Positions 16,821 through 27,325 of a stretch of DNA of 64,000 nt are shown here, one piece after another. The stretch is from Nonomuraea solani (GTDB lineage Bacteria > Actinomycetota > Actinomycetes > Streptosporangiales > Streptosporangiaceae). The stretch is from assembly GCF_900108335.1 (NCBI RefSeq), contig NZ_FNVT01000021.1:124001-188000 (forward strand), written 5' to 3'. Under the pieces are notes generated by a model, which made no database searches, was not told the origin of the DNA, and saw only the letters and a list, made by a program, of their open reading frames with translations. Both the position numbers and the translations under genes were made by a program. The number at the start of each line of letters is the position of its first letter. The first letter of the stretch is position 1.

Positions 16821-16875
16821 GCGAGTGGACAATCAGACACGGCACCTTGCTCGCAGGACCGGCGAAGGAGGGCCT

Positions 16876-17979
16876 GTGAGCTGGGGAGTCGACAACCTGC
16901 CTTACGGCGTCTTCTCCTGTCCGGGCGAGGAGCCCCGGGTGGGCGTGCGGTACGGCGACAGGGTGCTCGACCTGGCCCGCGCGCTGCACGACGAGGTGTT
17001 CGCCGCTCCCACGCTCAACCCGTTCATGGCCAGGGGCCGCGCGGCCTGGCACGACACCAGGACGCTGATCCGCAACAAGCTGACCAGCGACCTCTCCGTC
17101 ACCGAGCGGCACCTCGTCCCGCTGGAGAACGTGCGGCTGCACCTGCCGTTCGAGGTGGCCGACTACGTCGACTTCTACTGCTCGATCGACCACGCGAGCA
17201 ACATCGGCAAGATCTTCCGCCCCGGCTCCGAGCCGCTGCAGCCCAACTGGCGGCACCTGCCCGTCGGATACCACGGCAGGTCGGGCACGGTCGTCGTGTC
17301 GGGCACGCCCGTCCGGCGGCCGCAGGGACAGCTCGGCGCGGGGACGTTCGGGCCGTGCCAGAAGCTCGACATCGAGGCGGAGCTGGGGTTCGTGGTGGGC
17401 GTGCCGACCACGATGGGCTCGCCCGCCGGGGCGTTCGAGGACCACGTGTTCGGGGTGACGCTGCTCAACGACTGGAGCGCGCGCGACATCCAGGCATGGG
17501 AGTACGTGCCGCTCGGGCCGTTCCTGGCCAAGTCGTTCGCCACGTCGGTGTCGCCGTGGGTGACCCCGCTGGAGGCGCTGCCCAGGATCCCCGGCCGGGC
17601 CCAGGATCCCGAGCCGGCCGGATATCTGCGCCGGCAGGGCGACTGGGGGCTGGACATCTCCCTGGAGGTCCTGCTCAACGGCGAGGTGGTGTCGCGGCCG
17701 CCGTACTCGGCCATGTACTGGACGCCGGACCAGATGCTCGCGCACATGACGGTGAACGGCGCCTCGCTGCGGACGGGAGACCTGTTCGCCAGCGGCACGA
17801 TCTCGGGGCCCGAGCCCGGTGAGCGCGGCTCGCTCATCGAGCTGACCTGGAATGGGAGCGACCCCATCAAGCTGGCGGGCGGCGAGACCCGCGCGTTCCT
17901 GCAGGACGGCGACACGGTGACCATCCGGGCCACGGCGGGCGACCTGACGCTGGGGGAGGTTTCCGGAACTGTCGGATAA
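16876..17979 (+). CDS. fahA: Fumarylacetoacetase
   Basis: A 367-residue FAH-superfamily enzyme that cleaves fumarylacetoacetate to fumarate and acetoacetate, the last step of tyrosine breakdown. The N-terminal FAH domain (about 1-85) is followed by the catalytic domain: DFYCSIDHASNIGKIFRPG, LPVGYHGRSGTVVVSG, the metal ligands in KLDIEAELGFVVGVP (Glu) and LLNDWSARDIQAWEYVPLGPFLAKSF (Asp). The GTG at 16876 has GGAGG seven bases upstream; an in-frame start at 16825 lacks support. It follows the unknown gene in the hmg operon. Confidence 0.92.
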   Translation: MSWGVDNLPYGVFSCPGEEPRVGVRYGDRVLDLARALHDEVFAAPTLNPFMARGRAAWHDTRTLIRNKLTSDLSVTERHLVPLENVRLHLPFEVADYVDFYCSIDHASNIGKIFRPGSEPLQPNWRHLPVGYHGRSGTVVVSGTPVRRPQGQLGAGTFGPCQKLDIEAELGFVVGVPTTMGSPAGAFEDHVFGVTLLNDWSARDIQAWEYVPLGPFLAKSFATSVSPWVTPLEALPRIPGRAQDPEPAGYLRRQGDWGLDISLEVLLNGEVVSRPPYSAMYWTPDQMLAHMTVNGASLRTGDLFASGTISGPEPGERGSLIELTWNGSDPIKLAGGETRAFLQDGDTVTIRATAGDLTLGEVSGTVG

Positions 17980-18050
17980 GTGACTCAGCGTGCTTGAACA
18001 TTGACTCACCGCTACCCTGGGAGGCCCCTTCCCTCGGAAAGCAGGAGCCA

Positions 18051-19220
18051 ATGCGCCGTGTCGCGATGCTTTGTGTCGCCTTCCTCCTGGTCTGCGGCTG
18101 CGGCTCCGTCACGACCGAGACCCCTGCCGCGCCGCCCGTGGTGCAGGTCTGGCCGCCGTTCGACACCAAGCGCGCCAGGACCGACCGCGGCCTGGTGGTC
18201 AAGGCGCAGGGCGGCACGCTGAGCCAGGTGCTGGTCTACGAGGGCGGGGAGCCGGTGGCGGGCCGGCTCGACGACTCGCGCACGTTGTGGCGTACCGACT
18301 GGACGCTCAAGCCCGCGGCCGAATACACGGTGACCGCCACCGCCGCGCGCGCGGGCGCGCCCGCCACGGTCGCGATGGGCCGCTTCCGCACCCGCGCGGC
18401 CGAGCGCACGTTCCAGGTGGCCTCGACCGCGCCCCTGCCCGGCGAGACCGTCGGCACCGGCATGCCGATCATCATCGACTTCGACACTCCCATCGAGGAG
18501 AAGGCGGCCGTCGAGCGAGCCCTGGAGATCACGGCGGCGGCCCCGGCCGAGGGTGCCTGGCGCTGGACCAGCGACACCCGCGTGGTCTACCGCACCCGCC
18601 GGTTCTGGACCGCCAGGCAGCAGGTCACGGTCACCGCGCACCTGGCGGGCGTGCGCGCGGCCGACGGCCTCTACGGCGCCGCCGACTCCACCTTCACCTT
18701 CTCGGTGGGCCGCAGGCAGACCAGCGACATCGACACCAGGACGCACCAGATGATCGTCCACCGCGACGGCGCGATCGCGCAGCGCATGGCCATCAGCGCG
18801 GGCATGGCCACCACTTTCGAATACACCACGACCAGCGGCGTCCATCTGACCATGGACAAGGGAAACCCGGTCCGCATGATCTCCCCGGGCCGCAAGAAAG
18901 GCGACCCCGGCTTTTACGACCTGATGATCGACCACGCCGTGCGCATTTCCAACAGCGGCGAATACGTGCACGCCAAGGACAACGTGTGGGCCCAGGGCAA
19001 GGAGAACGTCAGCCACGGCTGCATCAATTCGCGGCCCGACCAGGCGGCCTGGTTCTACGACAGCTCCCTGCGCGGCGATCCGGTCACGATCACGGGCACC
19101 GGGCGGGAGCTCGAATGGGACAACGGATGGGGTTTCTGGCAACTCCCGTGGGAGAAATGGAAACAGGGCAGCGCCATCGCCGAAACGGACACCGCAGGTG
19201 GACGGGTGCCGAAGCGCTGA
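18051..19220 (+). CDS. L,D-transpeptidase lipoprotein with Ig-like domains
   Basis: A 389-residue secreted enzyme. The N-terminus (MRRVAMLCVAFLLVCGC) is a lipoprotein signal with the lipidated Cys at about residue 17, though Cys at -2 is unusual. Two Ig-like domains (about 35-230) precede a YkuD domain whose active site reads HAKDNVWAQGKENVSHGCIN, with the nucleophile in SHGCIN. Such enzymes form 3-3 crosslinks in peptidoglycan from tetrapeptide donors, and the architecture resembles LdtMt2. GCAGGAGCCA is the ribosome site. It lies 73 bases upstream of the NfeD gene and may be cotranscribed with it. Confidence 0.88.
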   Translation: MRRVAMLCVAFLLVCGCGSVTTETPAAPPVVQVWPPFDTKRARTDRGLVVKAQGGTLSQVLVYEGGEPVAGRLDDSRTLWRTDWTLKPAAEYTVTATAARAGAPATVAMGRFRTRAAERTFQVASTAPLPGETVGTGMPIIIDFDTPIEEKAAVERALEITAAAPAEGAWRWTSDTRVVYRTRRFWTARQQVTVTAHLAGVRAADGLYGAADSTFTFSVGRRQTSDIDTRTHQMIVHRDGAIAQRMAISAGMATTFEYTTTSGVHLTMDKGNPVRMISPGRKKGDPGFYDLMIDHAVRISNSGEYVHAKDNVWAQGKENVSHGCINSRPDQAAWFYDSSLRGDPVTITGTGRELEWDNGWGFWQLPWEKWKQGSAIAETDTAGGRVPKR

Positions 19221-19293
19221 TATCGGGATTACCGTAGAGGAGGGGGGAACCACCGGCGGACGCAGGCCCGTTGTCCATATAGGAGGGCCGGAC

Positions 19294-19725
19294 ATGGATG
19301 AATGGATCATCTGGGTAATCCTCGCAGTCGTTCTCGGCGTGGCCGAAATATTCACACTCACGGCCTCGCTCGGGCTTCTCGGCGCGGCCGCCCTCCTGAC
19401 CGCCGCGACCGCGGCCCTCGGGCTGCCCGTCCCCCTGCAGTTGCTCTTCTTCGCCGTGTCCTCCGCGGCGGGGCTTCTGGTGCTCAGGCCGATCGCCATG
19501 CGCCACATCATCCAGCCGCCGGCGCAGCGCTTCGGCGTGGAAGCGCTCGTCGGAAAGCCCGCCTACGTCATCGCCGAGGTGACGGGCCGCGACGGGCGGG
19601 TGCGCATCGGGGGCGAGGAATGGTCGGCGCGGGCCTATGACGAAACCCTGGTGATTCCCACGGGGGCGACCGTCGACATCATCGAGATCGAGGGGGCGAC
19701 AGCCCTCGTCTATCCCCGGGAGTGA
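19294..19725 (+). CDS. NfeD family membrane protein
   Basis: A 143-residue protein with an N-terminal short helix, three transmembrane segments (about residues 3-66) and a C-terminal OB-fold (about 80-143: GKPAYVIAEVTGRDGRVRIGGEEWSAR). This is the short NfeD class, which works with a stomatin-like SPFH protein. The gene has an AGGAGGGCCGG ribosome site and is 3 bases from the SPFH gene, so the two form the expected operon. The pair is thought to organise membrane microdomains; molecular function is not known in detail. Confidence 0.85.
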   Translation: MDEWIIWVILAVVLGVAEIFTLTASLGLLGAAALLTAATAALGLPVPLQLLFFAVSSAAGLLVLRPIAMRHIIQPPAQRFGVEALVGKPAYVIAEVTGRDGRVRIGGEEWSARAYDETLVIPTGATVDIIEIEGATALVYPRE

Positions 19726-19728
19726 CTC

Positions 19729-20805
19729 ATGGACCCGCTGTTGCTGGTCGGATTGTTCGTCATACTGTTCGCGGCGATCACCCTGCTCAAGGCCGTCCGA
19801 ATCGTCCCGCAGGCCAGGGCGCGCAACGTCGAGCGCCTCGGTCGCTACCATCGCACGCTGAAGCCGGGTCTCAGCTTCGTCATCCCGTACATCGACCGCG
19901 TCTACACCATGATCGACCTTCGCGAGCAGGTCGTCTCCTTCCGCCCGCAGCCCGTCATCACCGAGGACAACCTGGTCGTCGAGATCGACACCGTCCTCTA
20001 CTTCCAGGTGACCGATCCGCGGGCGGCGGCGTACGAGATCGCCAACTACATCACGGGCGTCGAGCAGCTCACCGTCACCACACTGCGCAACGTGGTCGGC
20101 TCCATGGACCTGGAGAAGACCCTGACCTCCCGCGACACCATCAACAGCCAACTGCGTGGCGTCCTCGACGAGGCCACCGGAAAGTGGGGGCTGCGGGTCA
20201 ACCGTGTCGAGATCAAGGCCATCGACCCGCCCAAGACCATCAAGGACGCGATGGAGAAGCAGATGCGGGCCGAGCGCGACAAGCGGGCCGCCATCCTGAA
20301 CGCCGAGGGCCAGCGGCAGTCGCAGATCCTCACCGCCGAAGGTGACAAGCAGAGCCGCATCCTGCGGGCCGAGGGGCAGCGCACGGCGGCCATCCTGGAG
20401 GCCGAGGGTCAGTCGCGGGCCATCGACCAGGTCTTCCAGGCGGTCCACCGCAACGACCCGGACCCGAAGCTGCTGGCGTACCAGTATCTGCAGGTGCTGC
20501 CGCAGCTCGCGCAGGGTGACAACAACACGTTCTGGGTGATCCCGAGCGAGGTCACCTCGGCGCTGCAGGGTGTCTCGAAGGCGTTCACGGAGGCGCTGCC
20601 CAGGTCGGCGGCGACCCGCGACGAGCAGCCGGACAGCTCGGCCGCGGAGCAGGAGGCCGCGGCGGCGGCGGAGGCGGCCGCCGAGGCCGTGGCCGACGCC
20701 CAGGACGCCGAGAGCCCCAACGGCCCCCGCCAGCTCACCCAGGCCGTCCAGGAGCCGTCACCGTTCCCGATCGTGGACCGCGAGACCAAGGAGGCCGAAC
20801 ACTGA
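19729..20805 (+). CDS. SPFH/Band 7 protein, paraslipin (QmcA-like)
   Basis: A 358-residue membrane-anchored protein: one N-terminal TM (about 3-20), the SPFH domain (about 20-190, with VPQARARNVERLGRYHRTL and LREQVVSFRPQPVITEDNLVV), and a helical coiled-coil with heptad-like EAEGQ repeats (QSQILTAEGDKQSRILRAEG; about 190-250). The Ala/Glu-rich C-terminus is low complexity. It is 3 bases downstream of nfeD and is the standard partner of NfeD. It probably forms oligomeric membrane scaffolds or cages. A strong hairpin follows the gene. Confidence 0.88.
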   Translation: MDPLLLVGLFVILFAAITLLKAVRIVPQARARNVERLGRYHRTLKPGLSFVIPYIDRVYTMIDLREQVVSFRPQPVITEDNLVVEIDTVLYFQVTDPRAAAYEIANYITGVEQLTVTTLRNVVGSMDLEKTLTSRDTINSQLRGVLDEATGKWGLRVNRVEIKAIDPPKTIKDAMEKQMRAERDKRAAILNAEGQRQSQILTAEGDKQSRILRAEGQRTAAILEAEGQSRAIDQVFQAVHRNDPDPKLLAYQYLQVLPQLAQGDNNTFWVIPSEVTSALQGVSKAFTEALPRSAATRDEQPDSSAAEQEAAAAAEAAAEAVADAQDAESPNGPRQLTQAVQEPSPFPIVDRETKEAEH

Positions 20806-20815
20806 CCTCATGAAC

Positions 20816-20845
20816 GAGGTGCCCGCCTTCCGCGGTGGGCACCTC
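20816..20845 (+). terminator. Hairpin terminator after the nfeD-SPFH operon
   Basis: GAGGTGCCC (20816-20824) and GGGCACCTC (20837-20845) form a perfect 9-base stem with a 12-base GC-rich loop, 10 bases after the SPFH stop. It lacks a T tract. The rest of 20846-21001 shows no gene. Confidence 0.65.
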
Positions 20846-21001
20846 CGGCCGGCCGTGTTCTGACCTTGCGACAGCTCCACCGCTGGATCGCCTGCTCCCG
20901 GGTGCGGGTCGGGTTCTACGCGCGATTGAGGCTTTTCGGGGGCCGGCCTGTGGGGTGGCGGGGAAAGTCTCCGGGGCCTGTACAGCGACACGCTTGAAGT
21001 C

Positions 21002-22402
21002 ATGAGTGTTCGTGACAATGAGCTCGGAGCGCCCTCGTGGCGTGAGTTGCTGGGTCCAGAGCATGCCGGGGCGGCCATCGTGCTGGCCGTCGGGGTGCTC
21101 GTCGGCGCGGTCAACATCTATCTGGCCTCCAGCCTGCTGCCGACCGCGGTGGCCGACATCGGGGGTGCCGGCTTCTACGCGTGGAACATGACGATCTACC
21201 TCGTCGCCATGGTGATCGCCACCATGCTCGTCAGCCGTCTTCTGGCCCGCTGGGGGAACGTCGGCGCCTACCTCGCCGGTTTCGGCGTGTTCCTGGCAGG
21301 GTCGCTGGCCTGCGCCGTGAGCCCGGTCATGCCGGTGCTGCTGGCCGGCCGCGGGCTGCAGGGGCTGGGTGCGGGGCTGCTGTCCGGGCTGGGGTTCGCC
21401 GCCGTGCGGTCGGCGCTGCCGCAGCGGCTCTGGGCGCGCGGGAACGCGCTGATGTCGGCGATGTACGGCGTCGGCAACTTCGCCGGTCCCGCGCTCGGCG
21501 GGCTGTTCGCCGAGTTCGGCGGGTGGCGCCTGGCGTTCGTGCTGATGGCGGTGATCGCGGCAGTGTGCGCTCTGGTCGTGCCCCGGGTGCTGCCTCCCGG
21601 CGAACGCGGCCAGGAGCGGGCGCCGGTTCCGGTCGTGTCGCTGCTGCTGGTCACGGCGGCCACCGCGTCGGTGAGCCTGGCCGGGGTGCTGTCCGGCACC
21701 GTGGCCATGGCCGCCGCCATCGGGGTGGCGCTGCTGCTGGTGGCCGGGTTCGTCGCCGGTGAGCGGCGGGGTGAGCCGCGGGTCTTCCCGCGTACGACGT
21801 ACCGGCCCGGGTCGCCGTTGAAGTGGGTGTACCTCACGCTGGCGCTGCTGGCCTTCGGGGTCGCGGTGGAGTCGTTCGTCCCGCTGTTCGGGCAGCGGCT
21901 GGGCGGGCTGTCGCCGGCCGCGGCCGGGTTCTTCGGGGCGGCCATCTCGCTGGGGTGGTCGGCGACCCAGCTGGTCAGCGCCTCGGCCGTCAAGGAGGGC
22001 ACGATCCGGTTGTTCCGGGTGATCGGGCCGCTGCTGCTCGCGGCCGGGTTCCTGGTGCAGGGGCTGCTGCAGCGGGAGGCGGCGCCGGGGTGGCTGGTGC
22101 TCGTCTGGGTGCCGGTGCTGTTCGTCGCCGGGGCCGGCGTCGGGCTGGCCTATCCGCACCTGTCGGTGGCGGCCATGTCGAGTACGTCGGATCCGGCGGA
22201 AGGACGCCGGGCGGCCGCCGCGATCGCCACGGTGACGAGCCTGTCGATCGCGTTCGGTACGGCGGTCGCCGGCGTCCTGGTCAACCTGGGCGGGCGGTCG
22301 ATGCTCGACTCGGCCCGGTACCTGCTGTTCGGGTTCGCGGTGATCTGCGCCATTGGGGCGATCACCGGCTACCTGTCCAACCGGCCGGGCCGCGCCCGGT
22401 AG
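21002..22402 (+). CDS. MFS transporter, 14-TM exporter type
   Basis: A 466-residue MFS protein with about 14 hydrophobic segments. It carries NIYLASSLLPTAVADIGGAGFYAWNMTIYL in the first part (DHA2-like TM1-2), GRGLQGLGAGLLSGLGFA (motif B with the conserved Arg and Gly residues) and YGVGNFAGPALGGLFAEFGGWRLAF (motif C). It resembles actinomycete drug exporters. No ribosome site is obvious at the ATG. It converges with the sigma-partner gene, 1 base apart at the 3' ends. Substrate unknown. Confidence 0.8.
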   Translation: MSVRDNELGAPSWRELLGPEHAGAAIVLAVGVLVGAVNIYLASSLLPTAVADIGGAGFYAWNMTIYLVAMVIATMLVSRLLARWGNVGAYLAGFGVFLAGSLACAVSPVMPVLLAGRGLQGLGAGLLSGLGFAAVRSALPQRLWARGNALMSAMYGVGNFAGPALGGLFAEFGGWRLAFVLMAVIAAVCALVVPRVLPPGERGQERAPVPVVSLLLVTAATASVSLAGVLSGTVAMAAAIGVALLLVAGFVAGERRGEPRVFPRTTYRPGSPLKWVYLTLALLAFGVAVESFVPLFGQRLGGLSPAAAGFFGAAISLGWSATQLVSASAVKEGTIRLFRVIGPLLLAAGFLVQGLLQREAAPGWLVLVWVPVLFVAGAGVGLAYPHLSVAAMSSTSDPAEGRRAAAAIATVTSLSIAFGTAVAGVLVNLGGRSMLDSARYLLFGFAVICAIGAITGYLSNRPGRAR

Positions 22403-22403
22403 G

Positions 22404-22985
22404 TCAGTGGGAGAGCGGGGCGTCCGTGGTGTCCACCAGCTCACATGCGGCGATCTGTCCCTCGCCCACCCTGGCCCAGATCCCGGCGACCACCCCGCCG
22501 TTGTTCTCCGAGACGCTGAACTCCAGGACCCCCGTCTGACCCGCGCCGATCACGCGGGGGTCGATGGCGAAGCCCGGCTCGCCGTCCTCCGGCGCGTGGA
22601 ACACCAGCAGCGGCGCCTCCTCACCGGTCAGGAAGTGGCCGCTGCGGGGCTGCGGGCTGCACTTCTTGCCCTGGGGGATGTAGTCCACCTCCACGTTCGC
22701 CCCCATGGCGCGGATCTTGTCCTCCAGCCCCTGCGGGTCCTTGGCCTCGTTGATGGTGATGTGGATCAGGCCGTCAGGGGTCTTCGTCACCGCGTACGCG
22801 GGGGTGCCGCCGAACAGCAGCGGTACGGCCACCGCGGCCGCGGCCGCCAGGCCCAGCGCGGGTGCCAGGATGGCGAGCCGCGGGAAGGCGCGCTTCTTCT
22901 CCGACCTGTCGATCTCGGTCATCACGAACTCCTTGAGCAGTCGGTGACGGCCCTCGGGGAGATCGCGTTCAGCCTGCCAGTTCAT
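22404..22985 (-). CDS. Single-TM partner protein of the adjacent ECF sigma factor
   Basis: A 193-residue protein: short cytoplasmic N-terminus (LPEGRHRLLKEFVMTEIDR), one TM segment (about residues 36-60) and an extracytoplasmic domain with two cysteines. The ATG overlaps the sigma factor stop as ATGA, so it is translationally coupled, the arrangement expected of an anti-sigma or sigma-regulating membrane protein. The classical zinc anti-sigma HxxxCxxC motif is absent, so anti-sigma action is inferred from context only. A related pair lies at 28518-29926. Confidence 0.7.
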   Translation of the reverse strand: MNWQAERDLPEGRHRLLKEFVMTEIDRSEKKRAFPRLAILAPALGLAAAAAVAVPLLFGGTPAYAVTKTPDGLIHITINEAKDPQGLEDKIRAMGANVEVDYIPQGKKCSPQPRSGHFLTGEEAPLLVFHAPEDGEPGFAIDPRVIGAGQTGVLEFSVSENNGGVVAGIWARVGEGQIAACELVDTTDAPLSH

Positions 22986-23569
22986 CGGATCTCCTCCTTG
23001 TCGGGGCCTCGGTCACCTATTACCTGTCGAGCCGGTGGCGGCGGTTCCCCCGCGTTCGCGAGTTTCCTGCGGGCCCTCGACAGGCGGGATCTGACCGTGC
23101 CCACCGGGATGCCGAGTGCCTCGGCCGCCTGGGCGTAGTCGAGGCCCGACCACACGCACAGCGCGAACACGTCCTGCTCCTGGCGCCGCAGCCGCCCGTA
23201 CGCCTCGCGTACGGCGGCCAGGCGTTCGGCGTCGTCGATGCGGCCCACCACCTCGTCGGCGAAGTCCGGCACCTGCTCGCCCCCGGGCATCCTGGCCAGC
23301 GCGTCGTCGTGCCGGCGGGCGGCCCTGCGCTGGTTGCGGGCCACGTTCGTGGCGATGCCGAGCAGCCAGGGCCGCAGGGAGCCGCCCTCGGGGTCGATCC
23401 TGCCCCGTAACCGCCACGCTTCGAGGAACGTCAGCGCCATCACGTCCTCGGCCGTGGACCAGTTGGCGGTCAGGCGGAACGCATGGTTGTAGACGGCTTT
23501 GGAGCACTCGTCGAAGAGCCGGCCGAACTCGGCTCTGTCCCCGTCACGAATACGGGCGCGTATCGACAT
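22982..23569 (-). CDS. ECF-type RNA polymerase sigma factor
   Basis: About 195 residues. Region 2 (about residues 18-85) has the -10 recognition segment STAEDVMALTFLEAWRLRG; region 4 (about 125-175) has QEQDVFALCVWSGLDYAQAAEALGIPVGTVRSRLSRARRKL. No region 1 or 3, as in ECF sigmas. The start is the ATG at 23569 or the GTG at 23575; there is no ribosome site, and a TAGATAT sequence just upstream fits leaderless transcription. That -10-like sequence overlaps the stop codon of the preceding oxidoreductase gene. It is coupled to a membrane partner gene, so it probably senses an envelope signal. Confidence 0.87.
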   Translation of the reverse strand: MSIRARIRDGDRAEFGRLFDECSKAVYNHAFRLTANWSTAEDVMALTFLEAWRLRGRIDPEGGSLRPWLLGIATNVARNQRRAARRHDDALARMPGGEQVPDFADEVVGRIDDAERLAAVREAYGRLRRQEQDVFALCVWSGLDYAQAAEALGIPVGTVRSRLSRARRKLANAGEPPPPARQVIGDRGPDKEEIR

Positions 23570-23581
23570 ATCCACATATAT

Positions 23582-24775
23582 CTACTGTCCGATCGTCCCC
23601 CCGGGTTCCGTCTGGCCCCGGTCGAAGTACGCCGCCAGCCCGGCGTCCAGCTCCGGCACGTCGTACGGCATGCCGCCGTTCCGCAGCGACATCGTGGCCA
23701 TGTAACCGGCCGCCACGCTCATCCGCGCCGCCACCGGCGAGGTGTCCGTCGCCCCGCCCTCCCGGACGAACCTGACGAACTCGGCCATGATCTCCACGTC
23801 CGCGCCCCCGTGCGTCCCCGTCGCGGGCGGCACCTTGTACGCGATGTCGCTGTCGTCCCGATACCCCGTGGGCCCGGTGTTCCAGACCTTGACCGTGTCG
23901 CCCGGCCCGTCCCCGAAGTTCTCCAGCCGGCCCTCCGTGCCGATGACCGTGTAGTTGCGCACGTAGTCGGGCGTGAAGTGGCACTGCTGGTAGGCGGCGA
24001 TCACCCCGTTGTCGAGCCGCATGTTCATCACCGACACGTCCTCGACGTCCACGACGTGGTGCAGGCCGGTCCTCGTGGGCGGCGGCCACTCGAACTCCTG
24101 CAGCCATCCGGCCGGCCGGGGCGTGCCGGGCTCGCGGCGGGGCAGGTCGCCGTAGAGCATGAGATCGCCTAACGCGTTCACCCGGGTGGTGTAACCGCCG
24201 GCCAGCCAGTGGATCACGTCGAGGTCGTGCGCCGCCTTCTGCAGCAGCAGTCCCGTCGTACGCGCGCGGTCGGCGTGCCAGTCCTTGAAGTAGTAGTCGC
24301 CGCCGTAGGAGACGAAGTGGCGCACCCAGACGGTCTTCGGCTCGCCGATGACGCCCCGCTGGATGATGTCGCGCATCAGGCGGACCACGCCCATGTGCCG
24401 CATGTTGTGGCCCACGTACAGGCGAGTGCCGGTCCTGCGCGCGGCGCGCAGGATGTTGTCGCAGCCCTCCACCGTGATCGCGAGCGGCTTCTCCAGGTAG
24501 ACGGCCTTGCCCGCCTCCAGGCAGTCGATGGCGACGCGCTCGTGCGTGTCGTCGGGCGTCAGCACGATCACCGCGTCGAGGTCGCGCCTGGCGAGCAGCT
24601 CGCGGTGGTCCTCCGTGACGAACGCCGCCTCGAACAGCCCCGCCCGGCTCTTGATCGCGGCCGGGTCGGAGTCGCACAGGGCGGTCACCACCGAGCCCTT
24701 ACCGGGCCGGTGGGCGGTCAGGGCCAGGCTCGCGCGGAGGCCGAGACCGATGACGCCGATACGCAGATCGTCCAT
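23582..24775 (-). CDS. Gfo/Idh/MocA family oxidoreductase
   Basis: A 397-residue NAD(P)-dependent sugar or polyol dehydrogenase-like protein. The N-terminal Rossmann motif is IGVIGLGLRASLAL (somewhat unusual after GLG), followed by the family catalytic motif EKPLAI with the conserved Lys (about residue 96), and the C-terminal alpha/beta domain with NMRHMG and KAAHDLDVIHW, where the His is the catalytic acid/base. It is longer than typical (about 340) through loops after residue 200. GAAAGGA precedes the ATG. It is divergent from tdh. Substrate cannot be read from the sequence. Confidence 0.82.
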   Translation of the reverse strand: MDDLRIGVIGLGLRASLALTAHRPGKGSVVTALCDSDPAAIKSRAGLFEAAFVTEDHRELLARRDLDAVIVLTPDDTHERVAIDCLEAGKAVYLEKPLAITVEGCDNILRAARRTGTRLYVGHNMRHMGVVRLMRDIIQRGVIGEPKTVWVRHFVSYGGDYYFKDWHADRARTTGLLLQKAAHDLDVIHWLAGGYTTRVNALGDLMLYGDLPRREPGTPRPAGWLQEFEWPPPTRTGLHHVVDVEDVSVMNMRLDNGVIAAYQQCHFTPDYVRNYTVIGTEGRLENFGDGPGDTVKVWNTGPTGYRDDSDIAYKVPPATGTHGGADVEIMAEFVRFVREGGATDTSPVAARMSVAAGYMATMSLRNGGMPYDVPELDAGLAAYFDRGQTEPGGTIGQ

Positions 24776-24909
24776 TGGTGTCCTTTCTGGGCGTGCTACG
24801 AACTCATTTAATCAAGAGCCGCACCTCCGGGCAGCGCGTGAAGCAGAGCTGTGGGGGCACTTAAGAATCCCTCGATGGACACGTCCCAAGCGGAGCGGGC
24901 ACAGTGCGT

Positions 24910-24915
24910 TAGGTT
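24910..24915 (+). promoter_or_regulatory. -10 box for tdh-kbl
   Basis: TAGGTT lies 26 bases before the tdh ATG and is followed by GGGGGAATGAGG, which serves as ribosome site, giving a short leader. No convincing -35 is seen at the normal distance. Confidence 0.35.
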
Positions 24916-24935
24916 CGGATAGGGGGAATGAGGCC

Positions 24936-26035
24936 ATGAAAGCGCTGGTCAAGGAGTCGGCCGAGCCTGGGCTCCGGCTGATGGACGTACCGGAGCCCGA
25001 GGTGGGGCCGGGCGAGGTGAAGATCCGGGTGCTGCGGACCGGCATCTGCGGCACCGACCTACATATCCGGAAATTTGATGACTGGGCGCGACACACCCTG
25101 AAACTGCCGCTGATCGTCGGGCACGAGTTCTCCGGGCACGTGGTCGAGGTGGCGCCGGGCGTCGAGGACATCTCCGTCGGCGACCTCGTCAGCGGCGAAG
25201 GACACATCGTGTGCGGCAAATGCCGCAACTGCATGGCCGGCCGCCGGCACCTGTGCCGCAACACGGTGGGGCTCGGGGTCAACAGGGACGGCGCGTTCGC
25301 CGAGTTCGTCACGCTGCCCGCCTCGAACGTCTGGGTGCACCGCGTGCCCGTCCATCCCGACGTGGCGGCCATTTTCGACCCGTTCGGCAACGCCGTGCAC
25401 ACCGCGCTGTCCTTTCCCCTGGTCGGCGAGGACGTGCTGATCACCGGGGCGGGGCCGATCGGGCTGATGGCGGCGGCCGTGGCCACGCACGTCGGCGCGC
25501 GCAACGTGGTGATCACCGACGTCAGCGACGAGCGGCTCGACCTGGCCGGCAAGCTCGGCGTCGCCCTCGCGCTCAACGTCTCCAGGTCCTCGATCACCGA
25601 GGGCATGCGCCAACTGCACCTGCGCGAGGGGTTCGACGTGGGGCTGGAGATGTCCGGCAACCCCGTCGCGATGCGCGACATGATCGCGAACATGACGCAC
25701 GGCGGCAAGATCGCCATGCTCGGGCTGCCCGCCGAGGAGTTCGCGATCGACTGGGCCACCGTGGTGACCTCCATGATCACCATCAAGGGCGTCTACGGGC
25801 GGGAGATGTACGAGACCTGGTACAACATGTCCGTCCTGCTGGAGAAGGGCCTCGACCTCGCCCCGGTGATCACCGACCGGTTCCCGTACCAGGACTTCGA
25901 CGCCGCCTTCGACACCGCCGCGAGTGGGCGTACCGGCAAGGTCATTTTGGACTGGAGCGGAGGGGCTCGGCCGGAGAGAGCGAGGAACGAGCCAACGGAG
26001 GCCGAAGCGGCCGCGACCATGAACAGGAGCGATTG

Positions 26036-26036
<1 letters not shown>
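24936..26036 (+). CDS. tdh: L-threonine 3-dehydrogenase
   Basis: A 366-residue zinc alcohol dehydrogenase-type enzyme that oxidises L-threonine to 2-amino-3-oxobutyrate with NAD. Catalytic zinc ligands are Cys in GICGTDLHI and His-Glu in GHEFSGHVV; the structural zinc loop is CGKCRNCMAGRRHLC. The NAD Rossmann motif is ITGAGPIGLMAA. The C-terminal about 25 residues (ARPERARNEPTEAEAAATM) are an extra hydrophilic tail not seen in typical 341-residue enzymes. The stop overlaps the kbl start as TGATG. Together tdh and kbl convert threonine to glycine and acetyl-CoA. Confidence 0.9.
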
Positions 26037-27205
<1,169 letters not shown>

Positions 27206-27325
27206 GTATCCTCGCGCGAGGGAGTGCCGTCGCCTGGAGGAGCGGCGGGAGCGCAGCGACCAGAGCGGGGGAAGGCGGCGGCATATGGCTAACGAGCCCG
27301 CCTCACGGAGTGAGGCCATGGGTAG

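Noticed and set aside
18012..19511. 499-residue minus-strand frame over the L,D-transpeptidase
   Set aside because: Shadow of a real gene; His/Gly/Arg-rich composition with no motif.
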